In this document: piece after piece, positions 1 through 6,119 of the stretch | How positions within the stretch are numbered: position 1 is the first letter of the stretch | How the letters are laid out: every line of letters starts with the position of its first letter | From: Bacteroidales bacterium | Lineage (GTDB): Bacteria > Bacteroidota > Bacteroidia > Bacteroidales > WCHB1-69 | Assembly (NCBI GenBank): GCA_031264975.1 | Contig: JAISDH010000063.1 | Location: forward strand, 1-7,099 | DNA length: 7,099 bases | Direction: 5' to 3' | Program-made: the position numbers and the translations under genes | Notes under the pieces: model-generated | The model's input: the letters and a program-made list of their open reading frames with translations, nothing else | What the model was told of the DNA's origin: nothing | The model's database searches: none

Positions 1-34
1 GAATTATCACTGTATCAAAGAATAAAGCATAAAG

Positions 35-199
35 ATGAAAAGAACATTTCAGCCTTCAAACCGGAAGAGAAAAAATAAACATGGTTTCAGAGAAAGAATG
101 TCTACTGCTAACGGACAAAGAGTTTTGGCAGCAAGAAGGGCGAAAGGACGAAAAAAACTAACCGTTTCCGACGAAAAATTAGGAGGAAAGAAGTTTTAG
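35..199 (+). CDS. rpmH: 50S ribosomal protein L34
   Basis: Encodes a 54-residue, very basic protein that is a structural component of the large ribosomal subunit, where L34 binds 23S rRNA. The N-terminus [19 protein letters not shown] is the family signature, followed by a run containing [19 protein letters not shown], which is the form typical of Bacteroidota. Bacterial L34 is usually 44-54 residues; this one sits at the upper end because of a short tail, EKLGGKKF, after the usual core. The ATG at 35 gives exactly the conserved start. No Shine-Dalgarno sequence is visible, which is normal for this phylum. The gene lies at the window edge, so its promoter and any upstream partner are not visible. 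It is followed by a 193-base gap with a strong hairpin before der. Identification is secure. Confidence 0.97.
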   Translation: MKRTFQPSNRKRKNKHGFRERMSTANGQRVLAARRAKGRKKLTVSDEKLGGKKF

Positions 200-265
200 C
201 TATCCCTAAAAGATTAATGGTGTGTTCCAAATAAAAGGGACATATTTATTTTATTTGTTTGTTTG

Positions 266-336
266 TCAAAAATGAGAATAGTGCAGTTCATACTGCACTT
301 TCTCATTTGGATTTATTTTAAACAATAACGAACCTG
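266..336 (-). ncRNA. Candidate short RNA, about 70 nt (speculative)
   Basis: A minus-strand promoter-like pair (343-373) would start transcription near 336. The hairpin at 270-308, followed on this strand by five T, would end it near 266. The product would be about 28 unpaired bases and then a terminator-type stem-loop. No open reading frame of note lies within it. It would be transcribed divergently from der and would run antisense to the rpmH 3' region only if the hairpin were read through. This is inferred purely from promoter and hairpin geometry; no known RNA family is recognised. Confidence 0.25.
270..308. terminator. Strong hairpin between rpmH and der
   Basis: The arms at 270-286 and 293-308 pair over 16 base pairs with one bulged T (279) around the loop TTCATA; T287-A292 can add a pair. 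It is the only strong hairpin I see between rpmH and der, so it is the natural rpmH terminator. The run of T that a terminator needs is better on the minus strand, where TTTTTG directly follows the stem. On the plus strand the stem is followed by GGATTTATTTT, a weaker tail. It may therefore stop transcription in both directions, or mainly a minus-strand transcript. Alternatives are an attenuator or processing site in a shared rpmH-der transcript. Confidence 0.65.
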
Positions 337-342
337 TAACCG

Positions 343-373
343 CAAAAGTAGCATTTTGAATAGAGCATTACAA
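343..373 (-). promoter_or_regulatory. Bacteroidota-type promoter, minus strand
   Basis: Read on the minus strand, TTG (373-371) is followed after 20 bases by TACTTTTG (350-343) and then CGG. This matches the known Bacteroides -33/-7 pattern (TTTG or TTG, then TAnnTTTG). The 11-base core TACTTTTGCGG and the 20-base spacing are identical to the promoter before the DUF2795 gene at 4028-4058. It points away from der, toward the hairpin at 270-308. I found no equally good plus-strand match for der in this gap. The bases TAGCATTTTG at 349-358 resemble the motif but are off by one position. Confidence 0.5.
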
Positions 374-392
374 TAAATAAATACGATAGTAA

Positions 393-1697
393 ATGAAAAA
401 TATCCTTGCTTTGGTCGGAAGACCCAATACCGGAAAATCTACCTTGTTTAACCGGCTCACAAAAACGCGAAATGCTATTGTTGATGCTGTTTCCGGCGTA
501 ACCAGAGACCGAAATTATGGAACGTCTAATTGGAATGGTATTGAATTTTCTGTAATTGATACAGGAGGTTATGTACTTAACTCAGATGATATTTATGAAA
601 ATGAAATATGCAAACAGGTTAATCTTGCCATAGAGGAAGCAAGTGTAATATTATTTTTGGTAGACGGCAGGGACGGAATAACCTCTTTGGACGAAGACAT
701 TGCTAAAATGTTGAGACCAACCAAAAAGCCTGTGTTTTTAGTTGTCAACAAAATTGATACTTCCTCTAACTATGCCGACCAAATGGAATTTTACGCATTA
801 GGTTTTCCCCAATTACATGCTATCTCTGCTATATCGGGAAGTGGAACAGGCGACTTACTGGATGAGATGGTTAAACATTTCTCAACAACAGAAGACCAAT
901 TGGACGAAGATATTCCCAAAATTACGGTTATTGGGCGTCCCAATGTTGGAAAGTCTTCGATTATAAATACCTTTTTAAATACCGACAGAAATATTGTAAC
1001 CTCTTTAGCCGGAACAACAAGAGATTCTATTTATTCTCGGTACAAAGGATTTGGATTTGACTTTTATTTGGTTGATACTGCCGGATTACGGAAAAAGAAA
1101 AGTGTGGAAGAGAACTTGGAATTTTATTCCGTCATGAGAACTGTTCGCGCTATTGAAAATTCGGACGTTTGTATTGTTATGTGTGATGCAACCAATGGTT
1201 TTGAGGCGCAAGACCTGAATATATTGAGTTTAGCCCAACGAAATAAAAAAGGAGTATTAGTTGCTGTCAACAAATGGGATTTGATTGAAAAGAATGCAAA
1301 TACTCATCTCGAATTTGAAAAAACGATTCGTGAAAAAATGGCTCCATACAATGACGTTCCCATTATTTTTACTTCTGTAATTAACAAACAACGTATTTAT
1401 AAAGTGTTGGAAACTGCGGTTGCCGTCTATCATAATGGCAGACGAAAAATACCTACTTCAATACTTAATGAAACCCTGCTTTCTATTATTTCGGAAAATC
1501 CCCCTCCCATGCAAAAAGACAAAGTGATACGGATAAAATATATCACACAACTCCCAACCAAAACGCCTTCTTTTGCATTCTTTTGTAACCTGCCTCAATA
1601 TGTGCGTGATTCATACCAGCGCTTTTTAGAAAACAAAATGCGGGAACTCTGGGATTTTTCCGGCTCTCCCTTAAATATCTACTTTAGAAAAAAATAA
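393..1697 (+). CDS. der: Ribosome biogenesis GTPase Der (EngA)
   Basis: Der is an essential cytoplasmic GTPase that acts in assembly of the 50S subunit. The 434 residues match the family's length and its unique layout of two tandem GTPase domains plus a C-terminal KH-like domain. Domain 1 has the P-loop GRPNTGKS (9-16), DTGG (56-59), NKID (119-122) and SAIS (145-148). Domain 2 has GRPNVGKS (181-188), TTRD (208-211), DTAG (228-231) and NKWD (293-296). The KH-like domain covers roughly 353-434. The only oddity is T13 in the first P-loop, where V is usual; the catalytic Lys and Ser are intact. The ATG at 393 begins directly at the conserved KNILALVGRPN strand, so the start is firm. The LtaS-like gene follows after three bases, so the two are almost certainly co-transcribed. 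No clear promoter of its own is visible; transcription may come from rpmH or from an unrecognised site in the gap. Confidence 0.98.
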   Translation: MKNILALVGRPNTGKSTLFNRLTKTRNAIVDAVSGVTRDRNYGTSNWNGIEFSVIDTGGYVLNSDDIYENEICKQVNLAIEEASVILFLVDGRDGITSLDEDIAKMLRPTKKPVFLVVNKIDTSSNYADQMEFYALGFPQLHAISAISGSGTGDLLDEMVKHFSTTEDQLDEDIPKITVIGRPNVGKSSIINTFLNTDRNIVTSLAGTTRDSIYSRYKGFGFDFYLVDTAGLRKKKSVEENLEFYSVMRTVRAIENSDVCIVMCDATNGFEAQDLNILSLAQRNKKGVLVAVNKWDLIEKNANTHLEFEKTIREKMAPYNDVPIIFTSVINKQRIYKVLETAVAVYHNGRRKIPTSILNETLLSIISENPPPMQKDKVIRIKYITQLPTKTPSFAFFCNLPQYVRDSYQRFLENKMRELWDFSGSPLNIYFRKK

Positions 1698-1700
1698 ACT

Positions 1701-3641
1701 ATGTCTTCCGTTTCCATTAAGGGTTACATCAAATATCAATTGCGACCATTATGTGTTCGCATCATGTTTCTTGTATTGATATACGCCATTTTTCGTACGG
1801 TATTTTATTTAGCAAATGCAGGTAATTTTCCCAGCAGTCGTTTCTCTCTATTTTTGTACGGAATTCAGTTTGATTTATCCGCCATCTTCTATACAAATGC
1901 TCCATATATTGTTGCTGCTTTACTTCCTTTTTCCTTTTGTTACAAAAAGTTATACCGAAGAATAAGCGATACTTATTTTATTCTGATAAATGGGTTTGCG
2001 GCGCTCGTTTCCTGTATTGATGTGGCTTATTATCCATACGTACTTAAACGGATGACTGCCGATATTTTTTCCTATGTTCAAATAGGGTTTGACTTCCAAT
2101 CTTTACTGCCTTCCTTTTTGAAACAATTCTGGTATTTGCTTTTAATATTCATTGCCACCTTGTTTGCAATAGTCTTCATTGTGAAATATACAAATCGAAT
2201 GACAGACAACAAACCTGCATTTCACGCATTTTCATGGAAAGATTTCTCCTATAAAATAATAACCTTTCTTACGTTTCTATTTTTTTCGGTCATTTTTATG
2301 CGAGGAGGCTTCCAACTACGACCTCTTACATTAATAGATACAGGAAAATATGCTTCCATTCAAAATGCAGCGTTGATTTCCAATACTCCTTTTACACTGA
2401 TACACAGTTTTGCTAAACAAAATAATATCGAAAAACATTATTTTCAGGATTTGGAAGAAGCCGAACTTTATTTTAAACCGGTCATCACGCATATTGCGCC
2501 TTGCGTAGAAGATTGTTATCCGGTCAAGAATGTAGTAGTTATTGTTTTGGAAAGTTTCTCACGTTATTTGATTCAGGACAGAGATACAAATCTTGCCGGT
2601 TATCAGGGATATTGCCCGTTTATGGACAGTCTCCTTCATCAATCAATTTCTTTCAATGGTTTTGCAAACGGACGACGGACGATTGAAGCATTACCTGCCA
2701 TATTTGGCGGAATACCCACCTTGTTAGATATGAGTTATGTAGAATCTTCATTTGCCAATAACTATTCTTTTTCTCCTGTAGAGGTATTAAAAAGAAAGGG
2801 ATATAATACCATTTTCTTTCATGGCGCAAAAAATGGTTCCATGAATATTGAAAGTTATTGTCGTTCGATTGGGTTTGACGCTTATTATGGAAAGAATGAA
2901 TATCCGAATCCATCAGATTATGACGGCGTGTGGGGAATAAGCGACCGTTCCTTTTTACAATATGTTGCACAAACATTAAACACCAGCCGTCAACCTTTCT
3001 TTGCCGGCGTTCTGACCCTGTCTTCACACAATCCATTTATTCTCCCCAAAGACGCCAAAGGACTTGACATAAAAAAGGGGGAGCATCCCATGTTAGCAGT
3101 TGCATCATATACGGACTATGCATTGCGTGAGTTTTTTAATGCTTTGTCGCATTACAGCTGGTATGACAGTACTTTATTTGTATTTACAGGAGACCATACC
3201 GGCGACGGAACCGTACCTGTTCCTGATAACAGATATATGTCATATCAAATTCCTATTCTTTTCTATCATCCAATGTCTAATCATTTCCAACCAAAAGATA
3301 TCATTCAGCAGTTGGACATTATGCCTTCTATTTTTTCATATATAAACATGGATGTTCCTTTATTTTCATTTGGAAATACTGTTTTTGATTCGACATATAT
3401 TCCATACGCGGTGAACTATCTATCGGGGATTTATCAATACATTACAGACGACTTTATCTTGCAGTTTGACGGAGAAAACACAATAGGGCTTTTCAACATA
3501 CAAACAGATATAGCCATGCAACATAATTTAATGAACACCCTGCCCGATAAAGTTGCTTTATATGAACAAAAATTAAAGGCAATTATTCAATCCTATACAA
3601 CAAGAATGAACAGAAACAAACTGTTTATAGCGGACGAATAG
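1701..3641 (+). CDS. LtaS-like membrane sulfatase-fold protein (LTA synthase family)
   Basis: A 646-residue inner-membrane protein with the layout of lipoteichoic acid synthase. About five hydrophobic segments (roughly 18-38, 62-80, 92-112, 138-163, 184-200) are followed by an extracytoplasmic sulfatase/alkaline-phosphatase-fold domain (about 275-560). Metal and catalytic residues can be placed by analogy with Staphylococcus LtaS: E284 in VLESFSR, the nucleophile T327 in NGRRTIEA, H443 in LSSHNPF, and D498-H499 in FTGDHTG. The active site looks complete. Gram-negative Bacteroidota make no known lipoteichoic acid, so the substrate is open; relatives transfer phosphoglycerol or phosphoethanolamine from phospholipids to glycans or lipids, and that is the likeliest chemistry here. 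The ATG at 1701 lies three bases after the der stop, and no better start exists before the first membrane helix. Family assignment is firm, the specific reaction is not. Confidence 0.93.
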   Translation: MSSVSIKGYIKYQLRPLCVRIMFLVLIYAIFRTVFYLANAGNFPSSRFSLFLYGIQFDLSAIFYTNAPYIVAALLPFSFCYKKLYRRISDTYFILINGFAALVSCIDVAYYPYVLKRMTADIFSYVQIGFDFQSLLPSFLKQFWYLLLIFIATLFAIVFIVKYTNRMTDNKPAFHAFSWKDFSYKIITFLTFLFFSVIFMRGGFQLRPLTLIDTGKYASIQNAALISNTPFTLIHSFAKQNNIEKHYFQDLEEAELYFKPVITHIAPCVEDCYPVKNVVVIVLESFSRYLIQDRDTNLAGYQGYCPFMDSLLHQSISFNGFANGRRTIEALPAIFGGIPTLLDMSYVESSFANNYSFSPVEVLKRKGYNTIFFHGAKNGSMNIESYCRSIGFDAYYGKNEYPNPSDYDGVWGISDRSFLQYVAQTLNTSRQPFFAGVLTLSSHNPFILPKDAKGLDIKKGEHPMLAVASYTDYALREFFNALSHYSWYDSTLFVFTGDHTGDGTVPVPDNRYMSYQIPILFYHPMSNHFQPKDIIQQLDIMPSIFSYINMDVPLFSFGNTVFDSTYIPYAVNYLSGIYQYITDDFILQFDGENTIGLFNIQTDIAMQHNLMNTLPDKVALYEQKLKAIIQSYTTRMNRNKLFIADE

Positions 3642-3656
3642 GACGAGTGGACAAAA

Positions 3657-3817
3657 GGTACAAAGTACAAGGTACAAGGCGGTCTTGCATTCGCGAGAAA
3701 ACGATTAGTGATAAACGGTTAATGTTTGTCCCATTCATCTCTTTCGCCCTTTTACCTGTCGTTTTCTTGCTCGTGGCCTGCCTGCCTGCTGCTTGTTGCC
3801 TGTTGCTTGTTGCCGTC
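3657..3817. repeat. Island of degenerate 7-base tandem repeats
   Basis: Three short arrays share a 7-base period. Array 1 (3657-3677) is GGTACAA, AGTACAA, GGTACAA, followed by GG. Array 2 (3702-3729) is looser: CGATTAG, TGATAAA, CGGTTAA, TGTTTGT. Array 3 (3783-3817) is TGCCTGC, TGCTTGT, TGCCTGT, TGCTTGT, TGCCGTC, which on the minus strand reads as RGCAACA-type units. About 24 bases separate arrays 1 and 2, and about 53 separate arrays 2 and 3. I recall similar GGTACAA and GCAACAR runs between genes in other Bacteroidales genomes, but cannot check that here. No transposase, terminal inverted repeats or CRISPR-type spacers are present. The function is unknown. Confidence 0.6.
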
Positions 3818-3897
3818 TCCCCTTTCATCTTTTAGCCCCTTCCCTCCCCTCCTTCAGAATTATTCTGTATTTTCATTTATTTTTGGCGCTGTAAATG

Positions 3898-3930
3898 AAA
3901 AAAAACAACAATCGGATGAGTTGTTTTTTT
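3898..3930. terminator. Intrinsic terminator, A/T-symmetrical
   Basis: Positions 3899-3909 (seven A, then CAAC) pair with 3920-3930 (GTTG, then seven T) over 11 base pairs, with a 10-base loop at 3910-3919. On the plus strand it lies about 260 bases after the LtaS-like gene and is the first convincing terminator for the der transcript. It is nearly symmetrical: on the minus strand the stem ends in eight T, so it could also stop transcripts that run leftward past ispF through the DUF2795 gene. Confidence 0.7.
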
Positions 3931-3958
3931 GCTCCTTCGGAAAATAATATGCAAAATA

Positions 3959-4007
3959 ATCACAAATAGAGATAGAATGGAGTGATATTCAACGCATCAC
4001 AAATAGA
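3959..4007 (+). repeat. 12-base direct repeat upstream of a promoter
   Basis: ATCACAAATAGA occurs exactly at 3959-3970 and again at 3996-4007, 37 bases start to start (about 3.5 helical turns). The second copy ends 20 bases before the TTG element of the promoter at 4028. A GTGAT at 3982-3986 is the inverse of the ATCAC that opens each copy. The position suits an activator or repressor site for the DUF2795 gene. No known regulator motif is recognised, and chance duplication in AT-rich DNA remains possible. Confidence 0.35.
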
Positions 4008-4027
4008 AAATATTTTTTCATTTTTAC

Positions 4028-4058
4028 TTGAAAAGTTATAGTATTTTTTATACTTTTG
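4028..4058 (+). promoter_or_regulatory. Bacteroidota-type promoter for the DUF2795 gene
   Basis: TTG at 4028-4030, a 20-base spacer and TACTTTTG at 4051-4058 fit the Bacteroides -33/-7 consensus. Transcription should begin near 4065, leaving an untranslated leader of only about 19 bases before the ATG at 4084. The leader is A-rich with no Shine-Dalgarno sequence. With the terminator at 3898-3930 upstream, this gives the small gene its own transcription unit. Confidence 0.75.
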
Positions 4059-4083
4059 CGGAAAATATAAAAACAGATTTTAC

Positions 4084-4305
4084 ATGTACTGGACGTTAGA
4101 ATTAGCTTCGAAAATGGAAGATGCTCCATGGCCTGCAACAAAGGATGAACTGATTGATTTTGCGATTCGATCGGGTGCGCCTATGGAAATTGTGGAAAAT
4201 TTGAGAGAAATAGAGGAAGAGGATGAAATCTATGATTCAATAGAAGATTTATGGCCCGATTACCCCTCCAAAGAGGATTTCTTTTTTCATGAAGATGAAT
4301 ATTAA
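4084..4305 (+). CDS. Small acidic DUF2795-like protein, function unknown
   Basis: A 73-residue, strongly acidic soluble protein with no signal peptide or membrane segment. The N-terminus MYWTLELASKMEDAPWPATK, then ELIDFAIRSGAP, and the C-terminal WPDYPSKEDFFFHEDEY match, from memory, a small protein conserved across Bacteroidota and assigned to DUF2795. The middle (about 33-55) is a Glu/Asp-rich stretch likely to be helical. No catalytic motif or metal site can be pointed to, and the function is unknown. Support for a real gene: a consensus promoter at the right distance, a full-length frame with no rival, and normal local composition. It is convergent with ispF, with 22 bases between the stop codons and no convincing terminator between them. 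The family name is less certain than the gene call. Confidence 0.87.
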   Translation: MYWTLELASKMEDAPWPATKDELIDFAIRSGAPMEIVENLREIEEEDEIYDSIEDLWPDYPSKEDFFFHEDEY

Positions 4306-4327
4306 ATTCACTTTCTCATTGATGACT

Positions 4328-4804
4328 TTATGACTTGGATAGTAGGACAACCGAATAAGCCGATACGCCTTCTTCGCGTCCAATAAAACCTATGCGCTCC
4401 GATGTTTTGGCTTTTATAGATATACAGTTACTTTCTATATGCAGAAGACGGGCAAGGGAGTCTTGTATTTGCTCTATATAGGGAGATAACTTGGGCTGTT
4501 GGATAACAATGGTCGAATCAATGTTTTCTATTTTCCATTGTTCATTTGAAATAAGACAGTAGACTTTTTGCAGTAAAAGTCCACTGTCTATATTTTTGTA
4601 TTGAGGGTCTGTATCGGGGAAATGGTACCCGATATCCCGCATATTGGCAGCGCCTAAAAGAGCGTCGCATACGGCATGAATTAGAACGTCCGCATCCGAA
4701 TGTCCATCGCAACCGCTGGTATGAGGAATATGAACCCCTCCGATGATTAGTTTTCTTTCATTGCTTAATCTGTGGGTATCAAACCCAAATCCAATTCTCA
4801 GCAA
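4328..4804 (-). CDS. ispF: 2-C-methyl-D-erythritol 2,4-cyclodiphosphate synthase
   Basis: IspF converts 4-diphosphocytidyl-2-C-methyl-D-erythritol 2-phosphate to the cyclic diphosphate, with release of CMP, in the MEP pathway to isoprenoids; it acts in the cytoplasm as a trimer. Visible family motifs are RIGFGFDTHRL (metal ligands D9 and H11), GCDGHSDADVLIHA (H43), FPDTDP, KLSPYI and KTSERIGFIGREEG. The start needs care. Family members begin Met-(Arg/Lys)-Ile-Gly, and here the codons before Arg-Ile-Gly are ATT-TTG-CTG. The nearest in-frame ATG, at 4888, lies 56 bases inside porV and would add 28 residues foreign to the family. I chose TTG at 4804 (158 residues); CTG at 4801 (157 residues) would reproduce the E. 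coli numbering D8, H10, H42. Both fit the usual 156-162 residues. porV ends 28 bases upstream, so the gene is probably the last of the porU-porV-ispF transcript. Confidence 0.96.
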   Translation of the reverse strand: MLRIGFGFDTHRLSNERKLIIGGVHIPHTSGCDGHSDADVLIHAVCDALLGAANMRDIGYHFPDTDPQYKNIDSGLLLQKVYCLISNEQWKIENIDSTIVIQQPKLSPYIEQIQDSLARLLHIESNCISIKAKTSERIGFIGREEGVSAYSVVLLSKS

Positions 4805-4832
4805 AATAAATACAGTTTGAGATAAGAAATTT

Positions 4833-6059
4833 TTAATTCTTCTTAATGTCAAAATCAAAGGACAACGTAAACCGAAGCGTATTTGCAAGCGGATGATTGC
4901 GCGAAGCTACCGGCAATATATATGCGGCGTCAATGGCAAAAACACTGTACTTTATTCCTATGCCAAAGGTCATGTATTTTCTGGCTCCTTTGGTTTTTGC
5001 TTCATTGAAGTAGCCGGCACGAATAGAAAATAAATCGTTGTAGGTATATTCCAAGCCAAAGTTTAGAATAAATTCTTTCATCTCTTCTACAAATCCACCG
5101 GGGGCGTCTCCCCATGAAGTAAAAATGGCTCCGGCAGGAGAAGTTTTCTTGGGGTCGCGACCTTTGCCTACAATAGGGTCTCCTGCATCATCTGTCTCTA
5201 CTCTGCCTACACTATCCGTTTTATATACGGGCGGAGTTGTTACCAGCAGTTTATTAATATCAAAAGCCAATGTCAGTTTATTATACTTGTCAAAATACAT
5301 GTCGTAGGCAATGCCCAAACGGAAATTGGCGGGGAGAAAATCACGGTCAAGCGTACTTGAGTAGGAAACTTTATTTCCTATGTTGGATATGTTTAATCCT
5401 ACATTCAAATTATGATTATATAATTTGCCGGAAGGGAATTTCTTTGTATAAAAAAGAGAAATGTCGGCAGCTCCCGCCAATCCGTTTTTTATATCCTGAG
5501 TAGTGCTGTACGTACTTAGATGAGAATAAATAAACCTGCCGGTAACTGCCATGGATAAACCATCGGTTAAAATGCGGGAATAGGCGGCGTCAATGGCAAA
5601 TTCATGAGGACGCGCTTCCATGATGGTTAGCCCCTGCATATCCGTTAATTCCATTCTCCCCATCGAAAAGTAACGAAGAGAAAAAGAAATAGCATCCATT
5701 TTTGTTACTTTATAATAAGCAGACAAATAGAGATGATAAATATCGTCAACCTGCAAACCGGCAAGCCATGGACTGTAAGAAATGGAAAACCCAAAATCAT
5801 TTTTTGCAAATAGATATTTAGAAGGATTCCAATGTTGAGCGTTCCCGTCATCAAGCACAGCAACACCTGTTTCTCCCATTCCACCCATGCGGGAATCAGG
5901 CGCTATCAATAAAAAGGGTACTGCTGTTGTAATTGCATTAGGGGAATTTTCCTTTCCCACCACTTTTCCTGTAGCGGTAGCACTTTGGGAATATCCAACA
6001 CATACCGTTGAAAATATAGTGCATATAATGCACGAGAACGAACCAATTGTTTTACGCAT
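4833..6059 (-). CDS. porV: Type IX secretion outer-membrane shuttle protein PorV (LptO)
   Basis: A 408-residue outer-membrane beta-barrel of the FadL-like fold. In T9SS, PorV collects cargo from the translocon and brings it to the PorU sortase. Residues 1-25 form a Sec signal peptide (charged RK, hydrophobic core, likely cut near YSQS). The PorV signature begins at about 45: TAVPFLLIAPDSRMGGMGETG, then GNAQHWNPSKY (72-82), FGFSISYSPWL (89-99), RYFSMG (129-134) and PHEFAIDAAYSR (151-162). A later loop has TSWGDAPGGFVEEMKE (314-329), and the C-terminus ends in alternating barrel strands. Length is close to P. gingivalis PorV. Two start-adjacent checks agree: the ATG at 6059 is directly followed by the signal peptide, and it lies 60 bases after the porU stop. 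The short gap and shared strand make porU-porV one transcript; no separate promoter is seen between them. Confidence 0.95.
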   Translation of the reverse strand: MRKTIGSFSCIICTIFSTVCVGYSQSATATGKVVGKENSPNAITTAVPFLLIAPDSRMGGMGETGVAVLDDGNAQHWNPSKYLFAKNDFGFSISYSPWLAGLQVDDIYHLYLSAYYKVTKMDAISFSLRYFSMGRMELTDMQGLTIMEARPHEFAIDAAYSRILTDGLSMAVTGRFIYSHLSTYSTTQDIKNGLAGAADISLFYTKKFPSGKLYNHNLNVGLNISNIGNKVSYSSTLDRDFLPANFRLGIAYDMYFDKYNKLTLAFDINKLLVTTPPVYKTDSVGRVETDDAGDPIVGKGRDPKKTSPAGAIFTSWGDAPGGFVEEMKEFILNFGLEYTYNDLFSIRAGYFNEAKTKGARKYMTFGIGIKYSVFAIDAAYILPVASRNHPLANTLRFTLSFDFDIKKN

Positions 6060-6119
6060 ATAAAAAGATTTGTTTTTAATGTATCTTAAACGCAGGATAT
6101 ATACTATTATTATTATACA

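Larger units (their letters stand above)
3642..4083. other. 442-base intergenic region without a credible gene
   Basis: Open frames here are short, overlap each other on both strands and consist of repeat-encoded low-complexity residues, so I call no gene. In order the region contains a 7-base repeat island (3657-3817), a pyrimidine-rich stretch on the plus strand (about 3816-3857), an A/T hairpin terminator (3898-3930), a 12-base direct repeat (3959-3970 and 3996-4007) and a promoter (4028-4058) for the next gene. The GC content of the repeat and pyrimidine stretches is visibly higher than that of the flanking genes. Confidence 0.8.

Noticed and set aside
2653..3036. 127-codon minus-strand open frame inside the LtaS-like gene
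   Set aside because: It lies wholly opposite the conserved catalytic domain, has no recognisable motif and no promoter; a shadow of the real gene.
3657..3817. Repeat island as a CRISPR array or insertion-sequence end
   Set aside because: Units are 7 bases with no unique spacers, no terminal inverted repeats and no nearby transposase or cas gene.
3878..3885. TATTTTTG, which fits the TAnnTTTG promoter element
   Set aside because: No TTG-type element sits at the proper distance upstream, and a terminator hairpin follows within about 15 bases.
3625..3947. Overlapping short open frames on both strands after the LtaS-like gene
   Set aside because: They are low-complexity products of the heptamer and pyrimidine repeats, overlap each other, and have no start context or recognisable domain.
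4296..4310. TGAAT-ATTAA-ATTCA stem across the DUF2795 stop codon as a terminator
   Set aside because: Only five AT-rich pairs with no run of T on either side; too weak.
4833..6059. PorV as a lipoprotein, from Cys20 in the signal region
   Set aside because: The residues before it (STV) do not make a proper lipobox, and PorV is known as a barrel protein cut by signal peptidase I.
6101..6119. ATT triplet run between porV and porU as a phase-variation tract
   Set aside because: Only about four units, imperfect, and in an AT-rich gap; no evidence that slippage would alter a frame or promoter.
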